NCBI GenBank assembly: GCA_029882395.1
Contig: JAOUKT010000015.1
Span: forward strand, 1-50,483
Source of the DNA: Gammaproteobacteria bacterium
GTDB taxonomy: Bacteria > Pseudomonadota > Gammaproteobacteria > SZUA-229
DNA: 50,483 bases
Direction: 5' to 3'
In this document: positions 1-8,479 of the stretch, in pieces
How the letters are laid out: every line of letters starts with the position of its first letter
How positions within the stretch are numbered: the stretch's first letter is position 1
Notes under the pieces: model-generated
Told to the model about the DNA's origin: nothing
Databases searched by the model: none
Seen by the model: the letters and a program-made list of their open reading frames with translations, nothing else
Position numbers and translations under genes: made by a program

Positions 1-62
1 TTTTAACCGAGCTTTTACTCTGTGATGGGGCAACCTGCACGCCATAACTGGCTATCAGAGCC

Positions 63-92
63 AAAAAAAGCCCATCCATGATGGGCTTTTTT
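63..92. terminator. Bidirectional Rho-independent terminator
   Basis: A perfect 8-bp stem (AGCCCATC at 69-76, GATGGGCT at 80-87) with a three-base loop is flanked by an A run on the left and a T run on the right, so it can end transcription from either side. It lies 50-80 bp past the stop of the TonB-like gene and most likely ends the 12-gene leftward operon. Positions 1-62 hold no gene that I can identify. Confidence 0.85.
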
Positions 93-145
93 ATGCCGGT
101 CTACTCTTTCTTGTCATTGTTATTATTATTAATAAATCATCTACA

Positions 146-1051
146 TTACGATGGAAAGAATTCCAATGGATACGTCACGGTCACGGTTTCAACCTTTTTC
201 TGACCGAAATTAAACAACTTTATTCGTCTGACCAGCTTTCCTTCGAGTTTTTTGTCATTGAGCTCACTTGATATCACTTTAACCCTGGTCACACGACCCG
301 ACGGAGCAATGGTTATTTCAAGTATCACCCGGCCTTCCAGACCCGGATTACGACGTAACTCGCGATTGTATATCGCATAGATAGAGCCTTTGTTTTTATC
401 CATAACAATGGTAATTTCTTCTGTCGTGCGCGAGTTTTTTTCTTGCTTAGACTTTTTCTCGGATTTAATGCTGGCAGCAGCTGCCGCACTGCTCACTCTG
501 GTCGTTTTTCTGCCAGCAATCGCGGTACTACTGACACCACGATTAAGCCCCTTAGTACTGACGCCACCGCTGCCACGCGACAAATTTGCAGACAGGTTCA
601 GATTGTCATTTCTCGCCGCCTTTGTGCCTCTGGTAGTTACCCTGCTGTTTACCAGAGCGCTTATAGCCGGTGTCTCGATTAAATCAGACAGTTCATTTGA
701 CAGCGCCAGCAAGCCTGAGCTTTTTGCTTTTTCCCGGGCCTTGGTCTGGTTAGTCGTCAAGGGCTTTTTAGGTTTTGGTCTGGGCCTTTTGATCTGCTTT
801 GCTTTAACCGGTGCTTTTACTACGGCTTTTGGCGGCGGCGTTTTTTTCTTTTGCTCGAGAAACTTGACCAGACGGGGAGGCAGAGGCTCACGTTCTTTTC
901 TTTCTGGTTTTGGTACATCAATAATGGCAACCAGCAAACCCAGCACAACACAAGCCGACAGAATAAAACGATATATTTTACGAAACAACACATCATCTTC
1001 ATCTCTTTGCATCCACTGCAAGGAAAAGTCTTGGTAATTACTCACGGACAT
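146..1051 (-). CDS. TonB-like / AgmX-PglI-type energy transducer
   Basis: This 301-residue protein has TonB architecture: a cytoplasmic N-terminus, one membrane segment at about residues 27-46, a long Lys/Pro-rich periplasmic linker (about 47-110), a low-complexity Ser/Thr/Ala/Lys stretch, and a C-terminal domain at about 208-301. That domain reads like the AgmX/PglI subtype of TonB-C (a GRVILEITIAPSGRVTRVKV core and an aromatic end). It probably couples the ExbB/ExbD motor encoded just upstream to a periplasmic or outer-membrane partner. No TonB-dependent receptor is encoded nearby, so the partner is more likely one of the TPR or barrel proteins of the same operon. It is the last gene of the operon, 49 bp after the second exbD-like gene and before a strong terminator. 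The TonB class is clear; the AgmX assignment is from memory of the family. Confidence 0.85.
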   Translation of the reverse strand: MSVSNYQDFSLQWMQRDEDDVLFRKIYRFILSACVVLGLLVAIIDVPKPERKEREPLPPRLVKFLEQKKKTPPPKAVVKAPVKAKQIKRPRPKPKKPLTTNQTKAREKAKSSGLLALSNELSDLIETPAISALVNSRVTTRGTKAARNDNLNLSANLSRGSGGVSTKGLNRGVSSTAIAGRKTTRVSSAAAAASIKSEKKSKQEKNSRTTEEITIVMDKNKGSIYAIYNRELRRNPGLEGRVILEITIAPSGRVTRVKVISSELNDKKLEGKLVRRIKLFNFGQKKVETVTVTYPLEFFPS

Positions 1052-1100
1052 AATTCAATGAACCCTTTAAACATTAATCATCACAATTTGCATTGACTGT

Positions 1101-1604
1101 TTAACCTTTAGACTTGGCTATCTGTAAAACAGCAAGTGAAATACGTGAATAGTTTGTTTTTGTGCACGTTGCCATAATTTTCTTCAGCGCTTTATAGGGT
1201 ATTTCTTTATCACCCATAATGGTTATTTCGCGCTGACCGTTTTTATTTTTCTTAGATTTCGAGCGTTTAAATTGAAATATTAATTCTTTTTCGAGTTCCG
1301 GAATAACGGCCTTTTTAGAATCCAGAAAATCAGCCAGCGCGACAACGCGCCTCCCGCCAACCAGTAGCTCATTATTACTGAGCGCAATCACCAGTGTTTC
1401 TTTCGGCAAGGCCTCGGCGACTGATTTTGGCAGCTGAATATCCTTCGAACTGGGCAGCTGCTGTGTGCTGGAGGAATTAACCAAAAGAAAAAAAACGAGA
1501 ATAGTGAAAATATCCATCAGCGAGACCAGGTTAAGGCCGACCTTTTTGTTTTTCATATGCCGCTTGTTCATTCGCAGCGCACGTTTCGACATTTTCATGC
1601 TCAT
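1101..1604 (-). CDS. ExbD/TolR-type biopolymer transport protein, second copy (keeps membrane Asp)
   Basis: This 167-residue protein has a basic N-terminal cytoplasmic stretch, one membrane helix at about residues 24-42 and a periplasmic domain, which is the ExbD/TolR/MotB plan. The helix keeps the acidic residue that carries protons in this family (Asp31, in the motif NLVSLMDIFTILVFF). Its start overlaps the stop of the other exbD-like gene by 4 bp (ATGA), so the two are probably translationally coupled and made in fixed ratio. The pair share little sequence, so they are not a recent duplication and probably have distinct roles in one motor. Signal: family confident, substrate unknown. Confidence 0.88.
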   Translation of the reverse strand: MSMKMSKRALRMNKRHMKNKKVGLNLVSLMDIFTILVFFLLVNSSSTQQLPSSKDIQLPKSVAEALPKETLVIALSNNELLVGGRRVVALADFLDSKKAVIPELEKELIFQFKRSKSKKNKNGQREITIMGDKEIPYKALKKIMATCTKTNYSRISLAVLQIAKSKG

Positions 1605-2113
1605 TTGCGGCCACCCTGCTGCCTTAATACGGGCGCATCACCGATACTGATAGCCGGAAACAAATCCACTGTTTCAACTGTCATGCCCGGCAAAATAATA
1701 TTGGCGGTTCTGGCCCGGTCCATCACTTTCACCATTAACTGATAAGACACATCGGGTTCGATTAAAATAGTCACGTCTTGTTTATCAGGGAACTTGTTCT
1801 TCAGCTTAACCAGCAGATCACTGAGCTTTTGCCAGCTGGCTTCTTCATTATTGACCTTAAATTGTTTTATTGAACCTGCACCACCATTGCGGATATCAAT
1901 TAAATTTTCCCTCACTACAATCTGCAACTGCAGCTCGGCTTTTTTATTTTTGTCCGCACCTCCCGCACCTTTAGGTATATTGAGTTCGAGGATCGCAATT
2001 TTAGAAAACACGGCCGTGATTAAAAGAAACGGAACCAATATCACCATCAAATTCATGAAAGCGGTAATGTTCATTTCCTCATCATCTTTCAAATGTCTTT
2101 TTCTTCTTCGCAT
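1601..2113 (-). CDS. ExbD/TolR-type biopolymer transport protein, first copy (Asn replaces membrane Asp)
   Basis: This 170-residue protein has an ExbD/TolR plan: an Arg/Lys-rich start, a single helix at about residues 16-38 and a periplasmic domain. In ExbD and TolR the start of the helix carries an essential aspartate (pattern T-P-F-I-D-V). Here the aligned stretch reads TAFMNLMVILVPF, so asparagine (Asn21) takes the place of the aspartate. If the alignment is right, this subunit cannot carry protons itself and must work with the other ExbD, which keeps Asp. It follows exbB-like by 39 bp and overlaps the next exbD-like gene by 4 bp. Confidence 0.85.
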   Translation of the reverse strand: MRRRKRHLKDDEEMNITAFMNLMVILVPFLLITAVFSKIAILELNIPKGAGGADKNKKAELQLQIVVRENLIDIRNGGAGSIKQFKVNNEEASWQKLSDLLVKLKNKFPDKQDVTILIEPDVSYQLMVKVMDRARTANIILPGMTVETVDLFPAISIGDAPVLRQQGGRK

Positions 2114-2152
2114 CTCAGATAATCCAATTATTTCGTGTCAGCATTAAGCAAA

Positions 2153-2797
2153 CTAGGCTGATGCTTTTTTCTTCAGGGTGACAATATTCAGGCATTTGAC
2201 AGCGGCCATTTCCAGAGCATCCACCAGTTTGCTGGTTTTAGTCTGTATTACGGTATGCATCAGCAGTAACGGGATTGCAGCGATAAGCCCAAAAGCGGTT
2301 GTATTCATGGCAACTGAAATACTGGCCGATAATAAATCGGCTTTCTCAGCCGGGTCTGCATTTGCAACGGCGGTGAAGGCCTCAATCAAACCGATGATGG
2401 TTCCCAGCAGGCCTAGTAATGTCGCTATATTGGCGAAGGTTGCGAGGTAATGTGTTCTCGCCTCGAGTGGCGGCATCACCTCCATCATGCCTTCTTCCAT
2501 CGCCGCTTCAATATCATCCCGCCGCTGCGCAGTTGACAAGCGGTTAAAACCATAGGTTAAAACGATGCTTAGCTGTGATCTCGATCCTTTCATTTGTTGC
2601 ATCGCGCCTTTATAGTCATGGCTTTCGAGCAACGGCAGCAGGCGTCCCCAGGTTCTTCTCATTGAAAGCTGGGATTTTGAAATGACAATGTACCGTTCTA
2701 GTGCAATCGCTGTTCCCAGACCGAGTACAAAAAGTATCGGGTACATAAATACGCCTCCCGTCTGGAAGAAATTGATCAACGAATTAAATATATCCAT
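2153..2797 (-). CDS. ExbB/TolQ/MotA-family proton channel protein
   Basis: This 214-residue inner-membrane protein has three membrane segments (about 15-35, 118-142 and 158-182), the usual ExbB/TolQ topology with a large cytoplasmic loop between the first two. The second segment (ATLLGLLGTIIGLIEAF) and third (NTTAFGLIAAIP) keep the conserved threonines and glycines of the family. It should form the stator pore around the two ExbD proteins encoded directly downstream. A strong ribosome binding site (AGGAGATG) lies 4-10 bases before the ATG. It is preceded by a 45-bp gap, the largest gap but one in the operon, so it may be translated independently of the genes before it. One ExbB-like gene for two ExbD-like genes matches the AglR/AglQ/AglS composition known from Myxococcus. 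Confidence 0.92.
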   Translation of the reverse strand: MDIFNSLINFFQTGGVFMYPILFVLGLGTAIALERYIVISKSQLSMRRTWGRLLPLLESHDYKGAMQQMKGSRSQLSIVLTYGFNRLSTAQRRDDIEAAMEEGMMEVMPPLEARTHYLATFANIATLLGLLGTIIGLIEAFTAVANADPAEKADLLSASISVAMNTTAFGLIAAIPLLLMHTVIQTKTSKLVDALEMAAVKCLNIVTLKKKASA

Positions 2798-2842
2798 AAC
2801 ATCTCCTAATATAAATTTTTAAAGCATAGCTTGATTTGGTTA

Positions 2843-3118
2843 TTATTTTATCTGATTGCCCAGTAACTCTGTATAGTTTCTAACCTGCCGCTGAAACTCT
2901 TCAGGATCAACCGGCTTGAGCATATCATCTCTGATGCCGTGTACGGCTAACTGGTAGTTTATCTGCGTTGCAGCGACCTTCTTCCAGGGCACAACGTACA
3001 ATATTTTAGGCAATTCACTATTACCGGTTATCTTGCTCGATTCAAGTTTAATGCGCTGCTCGGCTAATGCAGATACAGGCGTTACCAAAACACATAACAA
3101 CATAATTCGAAATATCAT
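2843..3118 (-). CDS. Small periplasmic protein of unknown function
   Basis: This 91-residue protein starts with a typical signal peptide (about residues 1-19, cleavage after Ala-Leu-Ala) and leaves a mature chain of about 72 residues. The chain contains an ILYVVPWKK segment, predicted strand, and a charged helical C-terminus. I do not recognise a family. It lies one base after the stop of the TPR lipoprotein gene and 45 bp before exbB, so it is almost certainly an operon member. The ILYVVPW segment and size resemble nothing I can name; a role as a small periplasmic linker between motor and scaffold is only a guess. Confidence 0.7.
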   Translation of the reverse strand: MIFRIMLLCVLVTPVSALAEQRIKLESSKITGNSELPKILYVVPWKKVAATQINYQLAVHGIRDDMLKPVDPEEFQRQVRNYTELLGNQIK

Positions 3119-3119
3119 C

Positions 3120-3704
3120 TTATTTTCTCGATTTCAATTGTCGCTGCAATAAAGATACCCATTGCGACACGCGCTTATCCCCGCCTTTCTTCAGGTCCAG
3201 ATACAGGCGGTAATTTTCCAGCGCTATTGCAGGCTCATCTAAATATAATTCATTCAAAATACCCAAATTATAATACGCATTGGCATAATACGGGTTTGTG
3301 ACAATCGCTGCCTGCAGCATTTGCCCGGCTTCGCTAAACTTACCCTGTTTTCTGTACACGACTGCCAGGTGATTCCTGGCCTGAACCAGCTTGTCATTGA
3401 TTTGCAGGGCTTTTTCAAGAAACGTTTCAGCCTTGTCGAGTTTAGCCTTTTTAGCATAGATAAGGCCTTTATTCGCTAAAACACCGCTTGCATCCGGGTA
3501 TTTCTTTAACAGCCTGTTGAGTATAACTTGGGCTTTCTTCAATCGCTTTTTTTTAATTCCCTCTAGTGCCTTGATATACTCCCGCTTGTCCGAATCCGTC
3601 ATGCTCTGCTGCTGGTCACGCGAGTTAAGCACATTATTAAGCGATACCTGAGCACAGCCGGTTAAGAAAACAAGGTAACAACATAAGATCAAACTAAGGC
3701 GCAT
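3120..3704 (-). CDS. TPR-repeat lipoprotein
   Basis: This 194-residue protein begins with a lipoprotein signal ending LTGC, so Cys17 should be lipidated; the next residue is Ala, which favours the outer membrane. The rest carries about three to four tetratricopeptide repeats (for example AKKAKLDKAETFLEKALQI and QGKFSEAGQMLQAAI), a protein-protein interaction scaffold. Its start lies inside the end of the preceding 926-residue TPR gene (11-bp overlap). It could anchor the large periplasmic repeat proteins to the outer membrane, as lipoproteins such as PilF/PilW do for type IV pili. That role is inferred from context. Confidence 0.85.
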   Translation of the reverse strand: MRLSLILCCYLVFLTGCAQVSLNNVLNSRDQQQSMTDSDKREYIKALEGIKKKRLKKAQVILNRLLKKYPDASGVLANKGLIYAKKAKLDKAETFLEKALQINDKLVQARNHLAVVYRKQGKFSEAGQMLQAAIVTNPYYANAYYNLGILNELYLDEPAIALENYRLYLDLKKGGDKRVSQWVSLLQRQLKSRK

Positions 3705-6474
3705 CTATCACTGACTCCAGCTTTTCATTACGCAAGTATCGACCCGGGTACAACTTTGCCAGATTGTCGATGCTCTTTTTAACCCATTGATCATAAATTG
3801 AGTCCCGGGTACGTTTTAAATTACTCTGATAGAACTCAATTGCTTTTTCCTCAAACGGAAAGGCCTGCTCTTCTAAAAGAATATCATATTGCTCTAGTTC
3901 TTCCGCGCTAAGTTTTTTAGGGCGCTCTGATTTCATCAGGGCTTTACTGAATTCATTATAGACAAGACCTATCTTATAAGTCGCCTCAGTCGTGGTTTCG
4001 GCCACTTTATACCTGATAACATTGGCAAATGAATTAACTGCCGCTTTCATTCTTTTCTTTTTAATTTTCAGATTCTTTTTGAACGGGGCTTTTAGTGTTG
4101 CCCAGCTATAATGCAGATAATCCCTGTCTGCAAGCTTAAGTGCTGCCTTTGCTGCGAGGTAACGGGAGCGGTCTGTGCGTGCCTTACCCGCTGCTTTCTC
4201 AGCTACTATCAGTTTGTTTCTCCATTGTCTTTGTTTCTTGCTCTGGTTTAGTTTTCCATAGAGATCAATTATTTTTTGCCGGGTTTCCATGGCAATATCA
4301 AATGGCCGGGCATATTTTGACAGATAGCTCTGGTAGCCTTCCAGCGCTTTCCAGTCTTTACCTGCTTTTTCATAAAACTCTGCAATTTGAAATGCAATCA
4401 AGCGGCGTTTCTTTTTAGATTTTGTAAATTTCAGTATGCGCTTATACTCTGCTGCAACGTTTGCGTATTGTTTCTTCTCATTGTAGGCTACCGCAAGTTT
4501 AGTCGTCACCTCGTTTTGTAATTTATGTTTCGGATAAGACTTCCTGAAGCGCGCCAGCACTTTTATTGCACGCCCCCATTCTTTCATTTTTAGTAATTCT
4601 GTCGCCGCATCATACTCGGCAACAGAAACAATAGACGACTCCGGCACGACCTTTTTCAAACGTAAAAACATCTGTATCGCCTGCTTGCTATCGCCTGCTT
4701 TAAGCGCGATTTCTGCCTCTTTATAAATAGAAATGGCGACACGTTTACGAATTTCCTTATAATCTTTATGTTTCTTACCTCTTATCTTTAGAAGCTGAAG
4801 ATAACTTTTCTCGGCGTTAGAATATAACTTCAGCTCGAACTGGCCATGAGCCAGAATTAACAGCGCTTTCTTTTTCTGTTCGGGGCTGGATTGCGGCAAC
4901 ACAAGCTCTGCCATATCGATAGCGTCAAGGAACTTGCCTTGTTCATACTGAATTTCCGCAACATGCAACAGTGTATTTTTAAGGCGCTTGTCTTCAGGGT
5001 ATTGTTCGGCAAACCTTAAAGTTGTTTTGACAACTGTTTCTTGCCACTTTAGTTTGTTCTTTGTACCGGACTTTGCCAGCTTTGCAACATTGGTTGCAAC
5101 CAGCACTGCAGAATAGGCAGCCTCTGTTGTTTCTTTTGTTTTATCATAGTTATAGGCCACGGCCTCGTACGCTTTGAACGCCTGAGCATAGCGCCTTAGT
5201 TCAGACAGCAGTTCTGCATACAGAAAATGCATATGCGCTGTATTTTTATCCAGTGGAAACGATTCTATATATTCTGCATACCAGTGCAGCGCTTCTCTCT
5301 TTTCAGAATCTGACTTTTTCTTCTGACCTAAGCTGTGATGATATTCGGCTAACAGCCGTATATTATATTTGAGTGATATTTTTATACCTTCAAATTTATC
5401 GATATCATTTTCAAGCCAGTAAGCAGAACTTAAAGAAAATTTACGTGAAAAGTCCTGTCTCGCGCTGATGACCTTCTCAGGGAACTTGCTCTTTCGCCAT
5501 ACATCAATAGTTTCCAGCGCCAGGTCAGGCGAATGCCTGGAGTTTTTATAGATATTAACAAACGCCATATAGCTGTCTGCTGTATCAGCGTATCGCTTTT
5601 GCTGTAAATATAACTGACCTAACGAGTAGTAGATATCCTTGATATACGGACCGGGTTTTCTTTTTGCAAAAAACTGGTTAACCGACTTGACCCCTTTCAA
5701 AGAGGAAAAGCTTAAACTAATGACGCGCAAACTATCTGCATACAATTCATCTTCAATTCTTGTCAGCTCTTTCTCATTGCCAAATTTCAGGTTATCAAGC
5801 ACGGCGACAAAATCGTTTAAAGCCAGCTTATACTTTGCCTGTTTGAAATATACCCAGCCACGCTTGTACAACGCATTATCAAAATAGATAGAGTCCTGAC
5901 TTAATACCGCCGTATAGGCAACCAGTGCATCGCTGTATTTCTGTTCTATAAAATAACCTTCTGCCAGCCTGAACTGTGACTGTGTATAAAACTCAGAGCC
6001 GGGATATACACTGACCAGATTAATTAATGTGCTTTTTAACCGCTCAGGCTGGGCATTGATGTCATAGGCTCTGGCAAGCTGATATAAAACTCTGTGATTA
6101 TCATCATGTTTGTTATATTCCCTAAGTGCTGTTTCGAACAGGTCCACTGCAGAAGCAATGCCCTGTTCAATCACCAATTGCTGCTGTTCAGTGATATCAT
6201 CACTTGCCAGCCGTTCCTCTGCCAGCTCTATCTCAAGCTCAGCCAGCCTGACAAGCACCTGTCTGCGTTCGGTTGAGCCGGGCTTTGCGATCTGTAAAAA
6301 CTTTCGATATTCGAAGATGGCACTGCCGCCGTTTTTTCTCTCAGGCAGCGTATCGAGATAACTTAAATCCTTAACATATTCTATATCACCAAGCGTCAGC
6401 TGATCTGCAACAGCAATTGTCACAGTCAGGCTTACTGCAACAATACAACACCGCAGCAGCAGAAGACATCTCAT
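3694..6474 (-). CDS. Large periplasmic TPR-like repeat protein (926 residues)
   Basis: A signal peptide (about residues 1-23, ending in Val-Ala-Asp) is followed by some 900 residues of degenerate helical repeats of TPR/YbgF type. They recur throughout, for example FRLAEGYFIEQKYSDALVAY and LYLQQKRYADTADSYMAF in the first half and a Lys-rich second half. No enzyme motif is seen. It is a long superhelical scaffold expected in the periplasm. It overlaps the gene before it by 4 bp (ATGA) and the lipoprotein gene after it by 11 bp. Large TPR proteins of this kind occur in the Glt gliding machinery, but simple TPR content does not prove homology. Confidence 0.85.
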   Translation of the reverse strand: MRCLLLLRCCIVAVSLTVTIAVADQLTLGDIEYVKDLSYLDTLPERKNGGSAIFEYRKFLQIAKPGSTERRQVLVRLAELEIELAEERLASDDITEQQQLVIEQGIASAVDLFETALREYNKHDDNHRVLYQLARAYDINAQPERLKSTLINLVSVYPGSEFYTQSQFRLAEGYFIEQKYSDALVAYTAVLSQDSIYFDNALYKRGWVYFKQAKYKLALNDFVAVLDNLKFGNEKELTRIEDELYADSLRVISLSFSSLKGVKSVNQFFAKRKPGPYIKDIYYSLGQLYLQQKRYADTADSYMAFVNIYKNSRHSPDLALETIDVWRKSKFPEKVISARQDFSRKFSLSSAYWLENDIDKFEGIKISLKYNIRLLAEYHHSLGQKKKSDSEKREALHWYAEYIESFPLDKNTAHMHFLYAELLSELRRYAQAFKAYEAVAYNYDKTKETTEAAYSAVLVATNVAKLAKSGTKNKLKWQETVVKTTLRFAEQYPEDKRLKNTLLHVAEIQYEQGKFLDAIDMAELVLPQSSPEQKKKALLILAHGQFELKLYSNAEKSYLQLLKIRGKKHKDYKEIRKRVAISIYKEAEIALKAGDSKQAIQMFLRLKKVVPESSIVSVAEYDAATELLKMKEWGRAIKVLARFRKSYPKHKLQNEVTTKLAVAYNEKKQYANVAAEYKRILKFTKSKKKRRLIAFQIAEFYEKAGKDWKALEGYQSYLSKYARPFDIAMETRQKIIDLYGKLNQSKKQRQWRNKLIVAEKAAGKARTDRSRYLAAKAALKLADRDYLHYSWATLKAPFKKNLKIKKKRMKAAVNSFANVIRYKVAETTTEATYKIGLVYNEFSKALMKSERPKKLSAEELEQYDILLEEQAFPFEEKAIEFYQSNLKRTRDSIYDQWVKKSIDNLAKLYPGRYLRNEKLESVIDAP

Positions 6475-7946
6475 CGCGCTGTTTTCCCGTAAGCGTTGTT
6501 CTCGCGATCAGCAGCACCCTGTTGCTGAAGCAGGCCGTCAATCTCCCGCTGTTTTTGCTTTTGCTCCTGGCTGTCATAAAACTGAGCCAGTGCAAAGCGC
6601 GCCTGTGACAAATAGTCCGTTACATCATCGTACTGTGACTGCAGCGTGTTGATTACAAAATGACGGGCAAACTCCTGGTGCCAGACTATTGATTCTTTTA
6701 CCTGACTTTTTGATTGCTCGATGTCAGCCAGCACTTGCTTATATTCGGTAATTTTATGACTGACAATATCAGGCTCAGCAACAACAAGTTCATAAAACAC
6801 ATCATCCAGTCTTTTTTCAATAAACTGCATTTCTTTGAATTTGTAAACCGCATCACGCCATTCATCCAGCGTCGAGACAAAGCGAAACAGGCGGCTCATC
6901 TCCCTGTCTTCTATCCATTCGTGCACATGCAAAATTTTATCCAGTTCAAGCAGGTACTGATCGAACTCGCCTGCCCTGGTTTTTTTTATATAGCGGTTCA
7001 AATCAAGTCGCTGCTGGTCAAAATACTCGACAGCATGCTGATAAAATGCCAGCGCTTTTTCAGTATTGTTGAGTTTTTGCAACAGGTAAGGTATTACAAT
7101 ATAAGCATGATGAACCGCTTCGTTACCTATCGTCAGTTTGATTAAGCGCAGCGACAAATTCAGCGCTATTTCATATTGCCTCAGTTCAGACGAGGCATAA
7201 ATCATGCCCTGCAGTGCCCGGCTTGCCAGATGCCCGCCTGCAGATACTTTGCGAAAAGCTACCTTCGACTGCTGATAGTAGCCCTTCTGTAATAACACAT
7301 AACCCAGTGTAGTGTAGACCTGGTCAGAAAATACAGATGAATGCGACGCACTCGCCTGTTGATTCGCGAGCCCGGTCAGGCTCATTTCAAAGGCCGCCAG
7401 ATCATTGCTTTGCTTCATTTTACAAACAGCAAGGTTATATTTCACATACGCTGCATAGGCCGATGTTAATGAGACTTTTGAAAACTCTTTAATCGCTGTT
7501 TCGTAGCGCTGATTATTCATCGCCATAATGCCGTGCATTATGTATTTCATTTCCTGATCGGCTACAGAAAGCTTTCCTTCAATCTTCGAAAAGGCTTCAA
7601 CAGCAGAGTCAACTCGGCGCCCTTCATAGTGCAGTTTGCCAAGATAAAACCATGATTTGTCGCGGATTGCTGATGAACTGTTTTTTATTAACAAATCAAG
7701 CATCGACGTTACCTGGCTGTGCAAATCATAGTTCAGGTAAACCGAAGCGATGTATGCCATGTTGTTTTTATTCAGATCGATTGTTTTTTTATCTCTGGCA
7801 TCGAGATAATGACTAATGGCATCAAAGTTATTGTCCTGCAGGCGGTAAAACATGATTTCTGAAAACAACAGATCAGAAACATCTTGTTCGGTTGCCGCAA
7901 GCTGCGCAGAAGCTGCAAGCAATATCATCGCCGCCAGCAGCCTCAT
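6471..7946 (-). CDS. Periplasmic helical-repeat (TPR-like) protein (491 residues)
   Basis: The start ATG lies within a 4-bp overlap with the preceding gene. An N-terminal signal peptide (about residues 1-19, ending in Leu-Ala-Ala-Thr) precedes degenerate TPR-like helices: KSWFYLGKLHYEGRRVDSAV near residue 95 and TTLGYVLLQKGYYQQSKVAF near 215. The last 150 residues are rich in charged helices and end with a Gln-rich coiled-coil-like stretch (EQKQKQREIDGLLQQQ). No catalytic motif is visible. It is probably a second scaffold pairing with the 926-residue protein, whose gene follows with a 4-bp overlap. Confidence 0.8.
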   Translation of the reverse strand: MRLLAAMILLAASAQLAATEQDVSDLLFSEIMFYRLQDNNFDAISHYLDARDKKTIDLNKNNMAYIASVYLNYDLHSQVTSMLDLLIKNSSSAIRDKSWFYLGKLHYEGRRVDSAVEAFSKIEGKLSVADQEMKYIMHGIMAMNNQRYETAIKEFSKVSLTSAYAAYVKYNLAVCKMKQSNDLAAFEMSLTGLANQQASASHSSVFSDQVYTTLGYVLLQKGYYQQSKVAFRKVSAGGHLASRALQGMIYASSELRQYEIALNLSLRLIKLTIGNEAVHHAYIVIPYLLQKLNNTEKALAFYQHAVEYFDQQRLDLNRYIKKTRAGEFDQYLLELDKILHVHEWIEDREMSRLFRFVSTLDEWRDAVYKFKEMQFIEKRLDDVFYELVVAEPDIVSHKITEYKQVLADIEQSKSQVKESIVWHQEFARHFVINTLQSQYDDVTDYLSQARFALAQFYDSQEQKQKQREIDGLLQQQGAADRENNAYGKTAR

Positions 7947-8479
7947 TGCTCACCCTGTATGATCTTGAAATTGAAATCAGGCCGGTGAGCAGCCTCATTA
8001 TCAGCCACGTTAATAACAGCAATCACCGCACCCGGCTTTTTATCAAACAGCCAGTTCTGTGCTTTTTGCACAACATTGCCGCGCCTGTCATGACCATAAA
8101 AAACCACCACAAGCTCATGAATGCCTTCTGCCAACACGCCTGTGTATATGCGCTTGCTGCCGCCTCTTAATAAAGCCTGCTGTTCTGCCTTATTATAGCT
8201 AGTGATAATTTTGTCCTGGCCATCAATCACACTGGTCATTTTTTCTAGTGTAAAAAACTTGCCCTGACCGTGTGACAGATAGATTTGCAGCCGGTTTATT
8301 TCAGGGAAAGAGGCATCAACAATGAGTCGATTTGCATTTTTAATGGCCTGCAACGCACTTAGTTTTATTTTCTGATCGGTTATTGCCTGTTGTTCTTTTT
8401 TATTCGAGGCAGCAGTCGCGTTCACGGCAGCGACTGTTAACGCGACAAACAAAAAATATGACAGCTGTTTTATTAACAT
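7943..8479 (-). CDS. Exported protein of unknown function
   Basis: This 178-residue protein has a signal peptide (about residues 1-24, ending in Ala-Thr-Ala-Ala) and a mature part that looks mainly beta-stranded. A stretch with IYTGVLAEGIHELVVVFYG resembles the PEGA or immunoglobulin-like folds of periplasmic envelope proteins, but this is weak evidence. I recognise no family. Its start codon shares one base with the stop of the barrel gene upstream (TGATG), and its stop overlaps the next TPR gene by 4 bp, so coupled expression with the machine is very likely. Confidence 0.75.
   Translation of the reverse strand: MLIKQLSYFLFVALTVAAVNATAASNKKEQQAITDQKIKLSALQAIKNANRLIVDASFPEINRLQIYLSHGQGKFFTLEKMTSVIDGQDKIITSYNKAEQQALLRGGSKRIYTGVLAEGIHELVVVFYGHDRRGNVVQKAQNWLFDKKPGAVIAVINVADNEAAHRPDFNFKIIQGEQ

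Noticed and set aside
2..25. Possible tail of an upstream rightward gene (ends with a TGA at 23-25) before the terminator
   Set aside because: Only seven codons are in the window and nothing supports the frame.
390..1037. Long open frame on the + strand across the TonB-like gene
   Set aside because: It mirrors the Lys/Pro-rich coding strand of the TonB-like gene, has no ribosome site and no domain.
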